This document shows positions 17,813 to 26,256 of a DNA stretch of 64,000 nt, piece by piece. The notes beneath the pieces are model-generated. The model saw nothing but the letters and a program-made list of their open reading frames with translations. It searched no databases and was not told where the DNA came from. The stretch is from positions 60,592 through 124,591 of the forward strand of contig JAFBIR010000012.1 of the NCBI GenBank assembly GCA_021531385.1. Direction: 5' to 3'. Each line of letters opens with the position of its first letter. Position 1 is the stretch's first letter. This DNA is from Parabacteroides distasonis. Lineage in GTDB: Bacteria > Bacteroidota > Bacteroidia > Bacteroidales > Tannerellaceae. The position numbers and the translations under genes were made by a program.

Positions 17813-18562
17813 ATGTTACGGATATTAGCGGCATTGATCTTTTTTACTCGCCTCCCTTTCTGGCGTTTGGCGGAGGTACCGGCAGTTTATTTCAAGAACA
17901 TCGTGAGCCTTTGGCCTCTGGCGGGATGGCTCACGGCCGGCTTGATGGCGTTGGTCTATTATGCCGCTTCGCTCTGTTTCCCGTCGCAGGTAGCCTTGTT
18001 GCTGGCGATCTTTACCCGATTGCTGATCACCGGCTGCCTGCATGAGGATGGCTTGGCCGACTTCTTCGATGGTTTTGGAGGCGGAACAAATAGGGAGCGC
18101 GTGTTAGCGATCATGAAGGATTCACACATTGGTAGTTATGGAGTCATTGGGCTGATCAGCTATTTCCTGTTGCTCTATACGACGCTTTCTGCTTTACCTG
18201 CTGCGTGGATAGGCTGTGTGATCATGGCGGGTGATCCTTTCTGTAAATCTGTATCGGCTTGGATCATCAACTTTTTGCCCTACGCACGTAAAGCAGAGGA
18301 GGCGAAAAACAAGACGGTCTATAGCCGGATGACGATGGGGGAGAAGGTATGCTGCGTGGTGATCGGCTGGTTGCCTTTGTGTTGGTTGCCCTCACCCATT
18401 TATGGATGGGCTATCCTCTTCCCTCTCGGGGTGAGTGGGTGCCTGTTTCGTTTCATGTGGCGGAAGATTCAAGGCTATACAGGAGATTGCTGTGGGGCGA
18501 CCTTTTTGCTGACGGAACTGAGTTTCTATTTGGGTGTTTTATTGATTTATCATCTATCGTAA
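17813..18562 (+). CDS. cobS: Adenosylcobinamide-GDP ribazoletransferase
   Basis: Integral membrane enzyme joining adenosylcobinamide-GDP with alpha-ribazole (phosphate) to form the complete cobalamin. 249 residues from the ATG at 17813; an in-frame start at 17780 lies inside cobT and adds residues foreign to the family. Seen: FFTRLPFW at the N-terminus, CLHEDGLADFFDGFGGGTNRERVLAIMKDSHIGSYG (the family signature, with metal-binding acidic residues), and several hydrophobic segments. Located exactly between cobT and the phosphatase gene, as expected for the last steps. Confidence 0.96.
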   Translation: MLRILAALIFFTRLPFWRLAEVPAVYFKNIVSLWPLAGWLTAGLMALVYYAASLCFPSQVALLLAIFTRLLITGCLHEDGLADFFDGFGGGTNRERVLAIMKDSHIGSYGVIGLISYFLLLYTTLSALPAAWIGCVIMAGDPFCKSVSAWIINFLPYARKAEEAKNKTVYSRMTMGEKVCCVVIGWLPLCWLPSPIYGWAILFPLGVSGCLFRFMWRKIQGYTGDCCGATFLLTELSFYLGVLLIYHLS

Positions 18563-18568
18563 TGGGTT

Positions 18569-19099
18569 ATGGAGGTATTTTTGATTCGACATACAGCTGT
18601 TGACGTGCCGGCAGGTTATGCTTACGGACAAACCGACGTACCTTTAAAAGCCTCCTTTATGGAAGAGGCGGCTCGTGTGAAACAGGCCCTTGAAGGACAT
18701 ACTTTTGATCAGGTTTGGAGCAGTCCGCTCGCTCGTTGTCGTCGTTTGGCCACCTATTGTGGCTATCCGGAGCCGATGATAGATCCTCGTTTGATGGAGG
18801 TGAGCTTTGGTGAGTGGGAGATGAAGAGTTGGGATGACGTGTCGAGCGATCCTCGTTCCGTGGCATGGTTTGCCGATTGGCTCAACCAGCCTACACCGGG
18901 AGGGGAGTCTTTTTCCGATCAGTATCGGCGAGTGTCCGCCTTCCTGGAGGATTTGCGACAAAGCGCATATCAGAAGGTGTTGCTCTTTGCGCACGGTGGC
19001 GTGTTGACGGCTGCCCGTGTCTATGCGGGTGAGTACCCCATAGAGGATGCCTTTAAGCACCTGCCTAACTATGGCGAGATGATTCGGATAGTGCTGTGA
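18569..19099 (+). CDS. cobC: Alpha-ribazole phosphatase-like histidine phosphatase
   Basis: 176 residues of the phosphoglycerate-mutase-like histidine phosphatase family. Catalytic phospho-acceptor His in LIRHTAVDVPAGYAYGQTDVPL (RHT variant of RHG, usual for CobC), arginine in WSSPLARCRRLA, conserved Glu in MEVSFGEWEMKSWDD, and second His in LFAHGGVLTA. Position as the last gene of the cobalamin operon, 7 nt after cobS, supports removal of phosphate from alpha-ribazole-5'-phosphate or adenosylcobalamin phosphate; a general phosphatase role cannot be excluded. Confidence 0.85.
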   Translation: MEVFLIRHTAVDVPAGYAYGQTDVPLKASFMEEAARVKQALEGHTFDQVWSSPLARCRRLATYCGYPEPMIDPRLMEVSFGEWEMKSWDDVSSDPRSVAWFADWLNQPTPGGESFSDQYRRVSAFLEDLRQSAYQKVLLFAHGGVLTAARVYAGEYPIEDAFKHLPNYGEMIRIVL

Positions 19100-19139
19100 A
19101 ATTCAAAAGGAAAGGGCATGAGAAATCAAGAGGATTCCT

Positions 19140-19147
19140 TATCTTTG
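19140..19147 (+). promoter_or_regulatory. -7 box of the thioredoxin-fold lipoprotein gene
   Basis: TATCTTTG followed by CCC, 33 nt before the ATG at 19180; it marks the end of the cob operon and rules out the in-frame start at 19096. Confidence 0.55.
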
Positions 19148-19179
19148 CCCGTAGAAAACCAACTATTATTATTGAGACA

Positions 19180-20295
19180 ATGAAAAAAGTATCTATTTTC
19201 GCTGTGGCAACGACTTTGTTGCTGGCAGCTTGCGCTGAGAAACCGGGTTATGAGATTGCTGGAACGGTAGCTAAGGCGGATGTTGAGGGACAGTATGTCT
19301 ATTTACAGAAATGGGGTGTTGATGAGGCTCCATTAGACAGTGCCTTGATTACGAACGGAAAGTTCACTTTGAAGGGAGAGCAAGCTGCGCCTTTATTGTG
19401 TGTGCTCCGGCTGGGTAGTGAGGAGCTGAAACGAGGTGATGCGGGAGAGAACCAAGCATTCACGGCGGTATTTACCTTAGAGAATGCGAAGATGCAAGCC
19501 CTGCTGGATGATAAGGCTCCAGTGGTGACGGGTACACCCGAGAATGATGGCTTTAAGGCTTTACAGGATCAGGTAAAGGGTATTCGGGCTGCCGAGGAGG
19601 CTTTGACGGATCAGTTGAAATCAGCGGATGAGGCTGTGAAGAATGCGGCTATCGAGAAGGCGGAGGCCATCGAGGCGGAGGCAAGTAAGGTGGTGACAGC
19701 CTATGTGAAGGCAAACAGCGATAAGCAGATCGCCGCTAAGGTGTTCTCTGATGCGCGTTACGACATCGCAGAGGCGGATCAAGATGAGATCGTGGCAGGT
19801 GCCAGTGAGGCATTCAAGGCCGTTCCGGGAATCAGCAAGATGATCGACCATCTGAACGTCTTGAAGAATTCCGCTGTAGGCAAGGCTTTCATCGATTTTG
19901 AGATGGCAGATGCCAATGGCAAGATGCATAAGCTCTCTGAGTATGTAGGCAAGGGTAAGGTGGTCTTGATTGACTTCTGGGCAAGCTGGTGTCCTCCCTG
20001 TCGACGGGATATGCCAAACATGGTTGAGATCTATAAGCAATACAAGAACAAGGGTTTCGAGATCGTGGGTATCTCCTTGGATAGCAAAGCGGATGCTTGG
20101 GCAAAGGGTGTGAAAGACCTGAACATTACCTGGCCGCAGCTTTCTGATTTGCAGGGTTGGAAGAATGCCGGTGCTGCACTCTATGGTGTGAACAGTATCC
20201 CCCATACCGTGTTGGTGGATAAAGACGGCACGATTTTGGTGAAGGGTTTACATGCGAAAGAGGTTGGCGAGAAACTGAAAGAATTACTGAAATAA
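19180..20295 (+). CDS. TlpA-like thiol-disulfide lipoprotein with DUF4369 domain
   Basis: 371 residues. Lipoprotein signal with lipobox LLAAC (Cys about 18). The N-terminal part (about 22-110, YEIAGTVAKADVEGQYVYLQKWG) resembles the DUF4369 beta-sandwich often joined to Bacteroidota thioredoxins; a helical, Ala/Glu-rich linker (about 120-220) follows, and the C-terminal 140 residues form a thioredoxin fold of the AhpC/TSA-TlpA type with active site WASWCPPCRRDMPN and the cis-Pro in NSIPHTVLVDKDG. It should reduce disulfides in the periplasm; the partner protein is unknown. Monocistronic as far as visible. Confidence 0.9.
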   Translation: MKKVSIFAVATTLLLAACAEKPGYEIAGTVAKADVEGQYVYLQKWGVDEAPLDSALITNGKFTLKGEQAAPLLCVLRLGSEELKRGDAGENQAFTAVFTLENAKMQALLDDKAPVVTGTPENDGFKALQDQVKGIRAAEEALTDQLKSADEAVKNAAIEKAEAIEAEASKVVTAYVKANSDKQIAAKVFSDARYDIAEADQDEIVAGASEAFKAVPGISKMIDHLNVLKNSAVGKAFIDFEMADANGKMHKLSEYVGKGKVVLIDFWASWCPPCRRDMPNMVEIYKQYKNKGFEIVGISLDSKADAWAKGVKDLNITWPQLSDLQGWKNAGAALYGVNSIPHTVLVDKDGTILVKGLHAKEVGEKLKELLK

Positions 20296-20307
20296 TGGTG
20301 ATTCGCT

Positions 20308-20339
20308 TTTGCAGGGTTAAATCAAATAAATTATCTTTG
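20308..20339 (+). promoter_or_regulatory. Canonical promoter of the NifU-like / GGGtGRT cassette
   Basis: TTTG (20308-20311), 20 bp, TATCTTTG (20332-20339). Transcription starts some 75 nt before the ATG at 20420. Confidence 0.8.
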
Positions 20340-20419
20340 TGCGTTCAATCGCCCTTGCGCTTAAAAACAGGGGCGAATGGCATAGTAAGTTTCATTACAC
20401 TTTAAATAAATTAGCGATT

Positions 20420-21112
20420 ATGATTTATTCACAAGAAGTTCAACACATGTGTGTTGTAAAAAAAGGAGCTAACCACCAGTGCGCTCCGATCCCTGAGGAG
20501 GGAAAGTGGGTTAGAGCAACTCAGATCTCAGACATCTCTGGTTTGACTCACGGTATCGGTTGGTGTGCGCCGAAGCAAGGTGGATGTAAGCTGACATTAA
20601 ACGTGAAAGAGGGTATCATTCAGGAGGCATTGGTTGAGACGATCGGCTGCTCTGGTATGACTCACTCTGCGGCTATGGCATCAGAGATCCTTCCGGGCAA
20701 GACTTTGTTGGAGGCTTTGAACACTGACTTGGTTTGCGATGCGATCAATACGGCTATGCGCGAGTTGTTCTTGCAGATCGTTTACGGTCGTACGCAGTCT
20801 GCCTTCTCTGAGGGTGGCTTGGTGGTAGGCGCAAGCTTGGAGGATCTGGGCAAGGGTCTGCGCAGCCAGGTAGGTACAATGTTCGGTACGTTGGCAAAGG
20901 GTACTCGTTATTTGGAGATGGCTGAGGGTTATTGCACACGCATGGCCTTGGACGCAAATGACGAAGTAATCGGCTATGAGTTTGTTCACCTGGGCAAGTT
21001 CATGGATATGGTAAAGAAGGGTATGGACGCTAACGAGGCGCTGGAGAAGGCTAAGGGCTCTTACGGTCGTTTCAAAGAAGCTGCAAAATACATCGATCCT
21101 CGTCATGAATAA
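20420..21112 (+). CDS. NifU-like iron-sulfur scaffold-type protein
   Basis: 230 residues from the ATG at 20420; the in-frame extension to 20339 would begin at the promoter. The sequence resembles the IscU/NifU scaffold fold in a form that I know as partner of GGGtGRT proteins: MIYSQEVQHMCVVKKGANHQCAP, GIGWCAPKQGGCKLTLNVKEG, then ALVETIGCSGMTHSAAMASEILPGKTLLEAL, where the Cys before SGM is at the scaffold ligand position. Six or more Cys in the first 100 residues could bind a metal or cluster. Exact role unknown. Strong codon bias suggests high expression. Its last 8 nt overlap the next gene. Confidence 0.75.
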   Translation: MIYSQEVQHMCVVKKGANHQCAPIPEEGKWVRATQISDISGLTHGIGWCAPKQGGCKLTLNVKEGIIQEALVETIGCSGMTHSAAMASEILPGKTLLEALNTDLVCDAINTAMRELFLQIVYGRTQSAFSEGGLVVGASLEDLGKGLRSQVGTMFGTLAKGTRYLEMAEGYCTRMALDANDEVIGYEFVHLGKFMDMVKKGMDANEALEKAKGSYGRFKEAAKYIDPRHE

Positions 21113-21296
21113 GAAAACTTTCACACGCGTCCTGATAGGTTTGGCGCTCTTCACGGCGGTGGCGACCTTGATCGCCTACTTCGTGCTGAAGCCCGAGAAA
21201 CCTTGGCTGGCCTTCTACGTTGGCTGTTGTGGCGGTGTATTAGTTTTCAACTTTCTGATATCTTTATTCCTTGTAAATAAGAATTTTAAAAAGTAA
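21105..21296 (+). CDS. Two-helix small membrane protein
   Basis: 63 residues, MNKKTFTRVLIGLALFTAV..., with two hydrophobic helices (about 8-27 and 35-56) joined by a short KPEKPWL loop, and a basic C-terminus KNFKK. No known motif. Start overlaps the stop of the NifU-like gene by 8 nt and the next gene begins 7 nt after its stop, so the three genes are one translation-coupled unit. It is probably an inner-membrane anchor or partner for its soluble neighbours (inference). Confidence 0.7.
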   Translation: MNKKTFTRVLIGLALFTAVATLIAYFVLKPEKPWLAFYVGCCGGVLVFNFLISLFLVNKNFKK

Positions 21297-21303
21297 ATAT
21301 AAT

Positions 21304-22305
21304 ATGGCTTTATTTGAAAGTTATGACCGTCGTATTGATCATATCAACGCGGTATTAAACGAATATGGTATCAACGGCATTGACGACGCAAAGGCGATCT
21401 GCGATGCTAAGGGTATCGATCCTTATACCATGTGTAAGGAGACTCAACCGATCTGTTTCGAGAACGCTTGCTGGGCTTATGTGGTAGGTGCTGCTATCGC
21501 AATCAAGAAGGGTTGCACGAACGCTGCTGACGCTGCTGAGGCTATCGGTATCGGTTTGCAGGCATTCTGTATCGCAGGTTCTGTGGCTGACGATCGTAAG
21601 GTCGGCATTGGCCACGGTAACTTGGCTGCTCGTTTGCTCCGTGAGGATACGAAGTGTTTCGCTTTCTTGGCAGGTCACGAGTCTTTTGCGGCTGCTGAGG
21701 GTGCTATCAAGATCGCTGAGATGGCAAACAAGGTTCGTAAAGAGCCGTTGCGTGTGATCTTGAACGGTTTGGGTAAGGACGCTGCGAAGATTATCTCTCG
21801 TATCAATGGCTTTACTTATGTACAGACTCAGTTCGACTACATGACGGGTGATGTAAACGTAATCGAGGAGATTCCTTATTCTAACGGTTTGCGTTCAAAG
21901 GTAAAGTGCTATGGTGCTGACGATGTTCGTGAGGGCGTAGCGATCATGTGGAAAGAGGATGTAGATGTATCTATCACGGGTAACTCTACGAACCCCACTC
22001 GCTTCCAGCACCCGGTAGCTGGTACCTATAAGAAGGAGCGTGTATTGGCTGGTAAGCCTTACTTCTCTGTAGCTTCTGGTGGTGGTACGGGCCGTACATT
22101 GCACCCGGATAACATGGCTGCAGGTCCTGCTTCTTACGGTATGACTGATACAATGGGCCGTATGCACTCTGACGCACAGTTCGCAGGTTCTTCTTCTGTT
22201 CCTGCTCACGTAGAGATGATGGGCTTCTTGGGTATGGGTAACAACCCGATGGTTGGTGCTACTGTAGCTGTAGCCGTAGCTATCGAGGAGGCTATGAAGA
22301 AGTAA
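21304..22305 (+). CDS. GGGtGRT family protein
   Basis: 333 residues, cytoplasmic by lack of a signal. Contains the family-naming motif GGGTGRT in YFSVASGGGTGRTLHPDNMAAGP, preceded by an Ala-rich alpha-helical N-terminal half with FCIAGSVADDRKVGIGHGNLAARLL and Cys residues in YTMCKETQPICFENACWAYV. The family is widespread in strict anaerobes and adjoins a NifU-like gene, as here, but has no established reaction that I know of. Extreme bias towards GCT, GGT and TCT codons indicates high expression. Terminated by the hairpin at 22342-22370. Confidence 0.85.
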   Translation: MALFESYDRRIDHINAVLNEYGINGIDDAKAICDAKGIDPYTMCKETQPICFENACWAYVVGAAIAIKKGCTNAADAAEAIGIGLQAFCIAGSVADDRKVGIGHGNLAARLLREDTKCFAFLAGHESFAAAEGAIKIAEMANKVRKEPLRVILNGLGKDAAKIISRINGFTYVQTQFDYMTGDVNVIEEIPYSNGLRSKVKCYGADDVREGVAIMWKEDVDVSITGNSTNPTRFQHPVAGTYKKERVLAGKPYFSVASGGGTGRTLHPDNMAAGPASYGMTDTMGRMHSDAQFAGSSSVPAHVEMMGFLGMGNNPMVGATVAVAVAIEEAMKK

Positions 22306-22341
22306 TCCAGACAAAGCATTTCATAGGCTAAATAATAGAAA

Positions 22342-22370
22342 GAGAGCATTCCTGCTGGAGTGCTCTCTTC
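22342..22370 (+). terminator. Terminator of the GGGtGRT cassette
   Basis: GAGAGCATTC pairs with GAGTGCTCTC (one wobble), followed by a short T-rich stretch. May also act on the convergent esterase transcript. Confidence 0.75.
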
Positions 22371-22388
22371 TTATGTAAAGGTATTTCC

Positions 22389-23501
22389 TTATTTGAAAAT
22401 TCGTTGAGCCAGATTGTACAGGTCAGCTCTCCAGGTGCCCCAGCTATGCCCCTTCTGCTCATTCTCCTCGTATTCGAAGTTTAATCCTAACGCTTTCAGT
22501 GCCTGACGGGTATTTTCGCAGTTCTTATAAGCGATGTCTGAAGGACCGCCCTGCGTGAAGACCAGCTTCTTGAAGCTCTTGTTCATCTGGGCCACATTAG
22601 CCGGAACATGCAATCGTTCCGCCTCTTTCTGCGGATCCGCACCCGGCATGAAGCTGGAGCTCAGTACCCATACGTAGGAGAACATGTCGATGTGCTGGAA
22701 AGCGGTCTCCATCGTTTCCATTCCGCCCATTGAAAGACCGGCAATGGCCCGGTTGTTCTTATCGGTCAGTACATTGTAATTCTTCTCTACGAAAGGAATG
22801 ATGTCAGTCACCATATCTTGTGCGAAGGGAGGCACCTCGTTCGGTACGTTGGTAATGGTACCATTCGGCATCACTACGATCATGGGCTTGATCTTGCCAT
22901 CAGCCAGCAGGTTATCCAGAATAATACCGGCCGCGCCCGCATTCGGCCAAGAGGTATCGGTATCTCCACCACCGTGAATCAGATACAGCACAGGCAATTT
23001 CTGTTTGCTCTTTTCGTAGCCCGCTGGAGTCCATACACGCATGGTGCGGGTCTCGCCTAATGTCTTTGACCAATAGGAACGTACTGCGATGGCCCCATGG
23101 TCGATGTGGTCGCGGTAAGCGAAGAACTCATCACCCTGTGGTGTGATGGTGGCCACTGCGGTCAGCTCCTTGGTGGCGGGAGCTTTCGGATCATAGACAT
23201 CTATGCCATCGACGTTAAAATGATAACGGTACACACCCGGTTCCACATTCGGGACCTCAAAAGTCCATACCCCATTCGGATGTTCGGTCTTGATCATCTT
23301 GTCGGCCGCTCCCCAAGGCACGGCATCTCCGGCCAAGGAAACCGTTCGAGCTTTTGGTGCATAGATACTGTAAACAACATTTCCATTCTCAAGCACTCGT
23401 ACACTTTGGAGCGTGTCGTTCGGTGTAGGAGTACGCTGCCACTGAGCGCTTGTGCTCAAGGCAGTACCCATCAAGAGGGCAAAAAACAACATTCTTTTCA
23501 T
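22389..23501 (-). CDS. Exported esterase (CE1 / enterochelin-esterase-like)
   Basis: 370 residues with signal peptide MKRMLFFALLMGTALSTSAQ. Residues about 25-130 form an early-set (CBM48-like) beta-sandwich (VYSIYAPKARTVSLAGD ... GVYRYHFNVDG); residues about 140-370 are an alpha/beta hydrolase of the esterase-D / feruloyl esterase type: LPVLYLIHGGGDTDTSW (oxyanion), nucleophile elbow AGLSMGGMETM, and the terminal His in QKGHSWGTWR. This two-domain form occurs in enzymes that remove feruloyl or acetyl groups from plant xylan and in enterochelin-type esterases; substrate not decidable. A minus-strand TACTTTTG box at 23558-23565 is the likely promoter. Confidence 0.88.
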   Translation of the reverse strand: MKRMLFFALLMGTALSTSAQWQRTPTPNDTLQSVRVLENGNVVYSIYAPKARTVSLAGDAVPWGAADKMIKTEHPNGVWTFEVPNVEPGVYRYHFNVDGIDVYDPKAPATKELTAVATITPQGDEFFAYRDHIDHGAIAVRSYWSKTLGETRTMRVWTPAGYEKSKQKLPVLYLIHGGGDTDTSWPNAGAAGIILDNLLADGKIKPMIVVMPNGTITNVPNEVPPFAQDMVTDIIPFVEKNYNVLTDKNNRAIAGLSMGGMETMETAFQHIDMFSYVWVLSSSFMPGADPQKEAERLHVPANVAQMNKSFKKLVFTQGGPSDIAYKNCENTRQALKALGLNFEYEENEQKGHSWGTWRADLYNLAQRIFK

Positions 23502-23697
23502 GGTTGTACTTTTTAGTTACGTAAAAGCATTGAATAAATTTACATTTTGTCCAACTGCAAAAGTAGTGTTTTCTTTTCATTTGAAAATAGCGCAAGTTTG
23601 TTTAATTTGCCTATTATTTTGAAGAGAAAGCATGGTCGTTTGCGATAATGCTGTATTTTTGTGAACAATTTAGGTTGGTTTCAAGGTACGTCAAGAG

Positions 23698-24822
23698 ATG
23701 TTTTTCAAGGATATTATCGGACAAGAGGCGGTGAAGGTACACCTGCGAAAGGCCGCGCAGAAGGGTGTCGTGCCTCATGCGCAACTATTCACGGAGCGAG
23801 GAGGAGCGGGGGCTTTCCCTTTGGCATTGGCCTACGCACGTTATCTGAACTGTACGGATCGCACGGAGACGGATGCTTGTGGGCATTGTCCTTCCTGTGT
23901 CAAGTTCAATGAGTTGGCGCATCCGGATTTGCATTTTGTTTTCCCCATTGTCGCGAAGAAGGAAAAGAAAAAGGAGGTATGCGATGATTACCTGCCAGAA
24001 TGGCGTACCTTTTTGAAAGACAATCCCTATTTTGGTTTGGATCAATGGTTGGATGCGATGGATGCAGGCAACTCGCAGGCTTTGATCTATTCGAAGGAGA
24101 GCGATGAAATCCTGCGTAAGCTGAGCTTGAAGATCTATGAGGCGGCATATCGCATCTTGATGGTTTGGCTACCAGAGAAGCTGCATCCGACCTGTGCCAA
24201 TAAATTGTTGAAGGTAATCGAGGAGCCACCGGCTCGTACGGTCATTCTGATGGTTTCGGAGCTGCCGGATCTCATCTTAGGCACGATCCTTTCGCGTGCG
24301 CAACGGATTCCGCTACCACCGATCGACGATGTGGCTATGGCAGAAGCCTTGAAGAGCCGTTTTAGCCTGCTGACCGAAGATGCGCTACAGATAGCCCATT
24401 TAGCATCGGGCAATTACCTGAAGGCTGTGGAGGCGATTAGCTTGAGTGAGGAGAATCAGTTTTACTTGGAGCAGTTCAAGGGCATGATGCGTAACTCCTG
24501 GGCGAAGAATGTGAAGGGAATGAAAGCCATGTCTGAGCTCTTGGCCGGTATTGGGCGTGAGCGGCAGAAGCGTTTCTTGGCCTATTGCCAGCATCTGATC
24601 CGTGAGAATTTCATCTATCGTTTTCAAGCGCCGGAGATGACCTATATGAATTATGAGGAGACCAGTTTCTCGGTGAAGTTCTCTCCGTTTATCAATGAGC
24701 GCAATGTGTTCGACATCATGGATCAGTTGGATTTGGCAGCTCGGCACATCGAGCAGAATGTCAATGCGAAAATGGTCTTTTTTGATCTCTCCCTACAACT
24801 GACGGTGTTGATTAAGCGATGA
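23698..24822 (+). CDS. holB: DNA polymerase III clamp-loader delta-prime subunit
   Basis: 374 residues. AAA+ clamp-loader fold: FKDIIGQEAVKVHLRKAAQKGVVPHAQLFTERGGAGAFPLALAYA, where the P-loop Lys is missing as normal for delta-prime, then a zinc module C-CGHCPSC, the sensor region (NKLLKVIEEPPARTVILMVSE) and LGTILSRAQRIPLPP, which is the SRC-type arginine-finger segment in the variant SRAQ. It loads the beta sliding clamp together with DnaX and delta. Preceded by a TATTTTTG box at 23654-23661 and followed by a bidirectional terminator. Confidence 0.93.
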   Translation: MFFKDIIGQEAVKVHLRKAAQKGVVPHAQLFTERGGAGAFPLALAYARYLNCTDRTETDACGHCPSCVKFNELAHPDLHFVFPIVAKKEKKKEVCDDYLPEWRTFLKDNPYFGLDQWLDAMDAGNSQALIYSKESDEILRKLSLKIYEAAYRILMVWLPEKLHPTCANKLLKVIEEPPARTVILMVSELPDLILGTILSRAQRIPLPPIDDVAMAEALKSRFSLLTEDALQIAHLASGNYLKAVEAISLSEENQFYLEQFKGMMRNSWAKNVKGMKAMSELLAGIGRERQKRFLAYCQHLIRENFIYRFQAPEMTYMNYEETSFSVKFSPFINERNVFDIMDQLDLAARHIEQNVNAKMVFFDLSLQLTVLIKR

Positions 24823-24830
24823 TCAAAACT

Positions 24831-24860
24831 AAAAAAGGAAGGGCAACCCCTTCCTTTTTT
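24831..24860. terminator. Bidirectional terminator
   Basis: Perfect 13-bp stem AAAAAAGGAAGGG with CCCTTCCTTTTTT around a 4-nt loop. Ends holB on the plus strand and the 37-residue gene on the minus strand, whose stop codon abuts it. Confidence 0.9.
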
Positions 24861-24973
24861 TAATTCGCTTTTTTCTTACTGCTCTTCAAGGGCACCTCGT
24901 GCTCCTCTTCCATGTAAGAAGGACCATGCTTCTTGCCCGGTTTTTTGGGCTTCTTATTACCTGCAGCTCCCAT
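24860..24973 (-). CDS. 37-residue basic protein
   Basis: Short frame on the minus strand: starts MGAAGNKKPKKPGKKHGPSY, continues with an acidic MEEEHE patch and ends KSSKKKAN, 37 residues with 12 Lys. It is preceded by a good ribosome-binding sequence (ATAGGAG, 8 nt before the ATG) and by a promoter with ATTG, 20 bp, TAACTTTG about 85 nt upstream, and is followed at once by a strong terminator. These complete signals argue for a real gene. No family is recognised with certainty; a nucleic-acid or ribosome-associated role is only suggested by the charge. Confidence 0.65.
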   Translation of the reverse strand: MGAAGNKKPKKPGKKHGPSYMEEEHEVPLKSSKKKAN

Positions 24974-25056
24974 AACAAAATCTCCTATAATAAATTATGT
25001 TTATAATAGAGTAGTCGGTTATACGATGATAGCTGGCTGCTCGTCCTTAGCGACTG

Positions 25057-25088
25057 CAAAGTTAGTAAAACAGACAGTATCATACAAT
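25057..25088 (-). promoter_or_regulatory. Promoter of the 37-residue protein gene
   Basis: On the minus strand ATTG (complement of 25085-25088), 20 bp, TAACTTTG (complement of 25057-25064). Leader about 80 nt. Confidence 0.6.
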
Positions 25089-25127
25089 AAAAAAAGTGCA
25101 TATCCGTTTGTTTGCGTAATAAGAAGA

Positions 25128-26132
25128 ATGGAAAATCAGATGATGGCAAGATGGATGCTTACGGGGCTGTTGTCCCTCTCGTTGACCAGCTGTTTGGGGC
25201 AGCAGGCCGCTGAATCGCTTGTGCAGATAGAACCCATACGAATTCACCGTTTTGACAAGGCTCTTTATCAGTTGATCTCCTCCTCTGACACGGCGTTGGA
25301 GGGGCGACTCAGCCAGGAGTACCCGCAGATGTTGGATATTTTGGGCAAAGGAGTACTTAATCTCCGCACTTTGGATGCGGATGGCTACTTCCTGAAATTG
25401 CGCGCTTACTATGGGGAGCCAACGCTGAATAAGCTCTATCAAGATGCGTTACATCGTTACGAGGAGGTAGGTGAGTTGGAGGAGGGGCTGCATGCTGCTT
25501 TTACCTATTTAAAGGGGGCGCTTCCGGAGTTGCAGATCCCGGCGGTCTATATGCATGTCTCAGGATTGAACCAAAATGTGTTGGTGGGTGACAGCTTGCT
25601 CTCGCTCTCCATCGACAAGTATTTAGGGGCGGACTATCCTTTGTATCAGGATTTCTTCTACGTTTCTCAACGAATACACATGACCCCGGCGCAGGTACTG
25701 CCCGACTATTTGATGGGGTGGCTCATGGCTGAGTATCCCTTCAGTGGGAATGAGCGGGTGCTGCTCGATCGGATGGTGTATGAGGGCAAACTGCGTTATA
25801 CCGTCAGCTTGGCGTTGCGATTGCCGGATGCGTCATCGCTGCTGGCTTATACCCCAGAGATGGAAAAATGGTGCGAGGCCAATGAGGCCGAGATGTGGCA
25901 GCTGATCGTCGAGCGTAAGCAACTCTATACCCCTGATCAATTGACCACGGATAGTTTTTTTGACGCTAATGTCAGTCCTTTCCCCAGCAGTGAAGCGCCT
26001 GCGAATGTCGGTAGCTGGATAGGTTATCGCATCGTAAAGCGATACATGGAAGAGAGTGGGGCCTCTTTGCAGCAACTTTGGCAGACAACGGATGCGCAAG
26101 CCATCCTCACGGCAGCAAAATACAGGCCATGA
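25128..26132 (+). CDS. gldB: GldB-type gliding motility lipoprotein
   Basis: 334 residues from the ATG at 25128 (MENQMMARWMLTGLL); a second in-frame ATG follows four codons later. Lipobox LTSC around residue 22. The rest matches the GldB family pattern: IRIHRFDKALYQLIS, ILGKGVLNL, IPAVYMHVSGLNQNVLVGDSLLSLSIDKYLGADYPLY, QRIHMTPAQVLPDYLMGWLMAEYP, LLDRMVYEGKLRY and GSWIGYRIVKRYMEES near the end. GldB is needed for gliding in flavobacteria; in non-gliding Bacteroidales it is kept, possibly connected with type IX secretion or cell envelope upkeep. The in-frame extension to 24933 runs through the divergent gene's promoter and is rejected. Confidence 0.88.
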   Translation: MENQMMARWMLTGLLSLSLTSCLGQQAAESLVQIEPIRIHRFDKALYQLISSSDTALEGRLSQEYPQMLDILGKGVLNLRTLDADGYFLKLRAYYGEPTLNKLYQDALHRYEEVGELEEGLHAAFTYLKGALPELQIPAVYMHVSGLNQNVLVGDSLLSLSIDKYLGADYPLYQDFFYVSQRIHMTPAQVLPDYLMGWLMAEYPFSGNERVLLDRMVYEGKLRYTVSLALRLPDASSLLAYTPEMEKWCEANEAEMWQLIVERKQLYTPDQLTTDSFFDANVSPFPSSEAPANVGSWIGYRIVKRYMEESGASLQQLWQTTDAQAILTAAKYRP

Positions 26133-26184
26133 AGCCTATTCCTCGCTCGTAAGGCAAAGATTCTGAGAAAAAAGTGATGGGTAG

Positions 26185-26215
26185 CTTGCAGGGTAAGAAA
26201 AAATGACTACCTTCG
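26185..26215 (+). promoter_or_regulatory. Promoter of the rpsF operon
   Basis: CTTG (26185-26188), 19 bp, TACCTTCG (26208-26215), a near-consensus Bacteroidota promoter 41 nt before rpsF. Confidence 0.7.
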
Positions 26216-26256
26216 CGCCGAAATTCAAATTACTAATATAATTTATAAGCGTTATT

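Noticed and set aside
23698..24822. Loss of the P-loop Lys in holB as a sign of decay
   Set aside because: Delta-prime subunits normally lack ATP binding, so this is expected.
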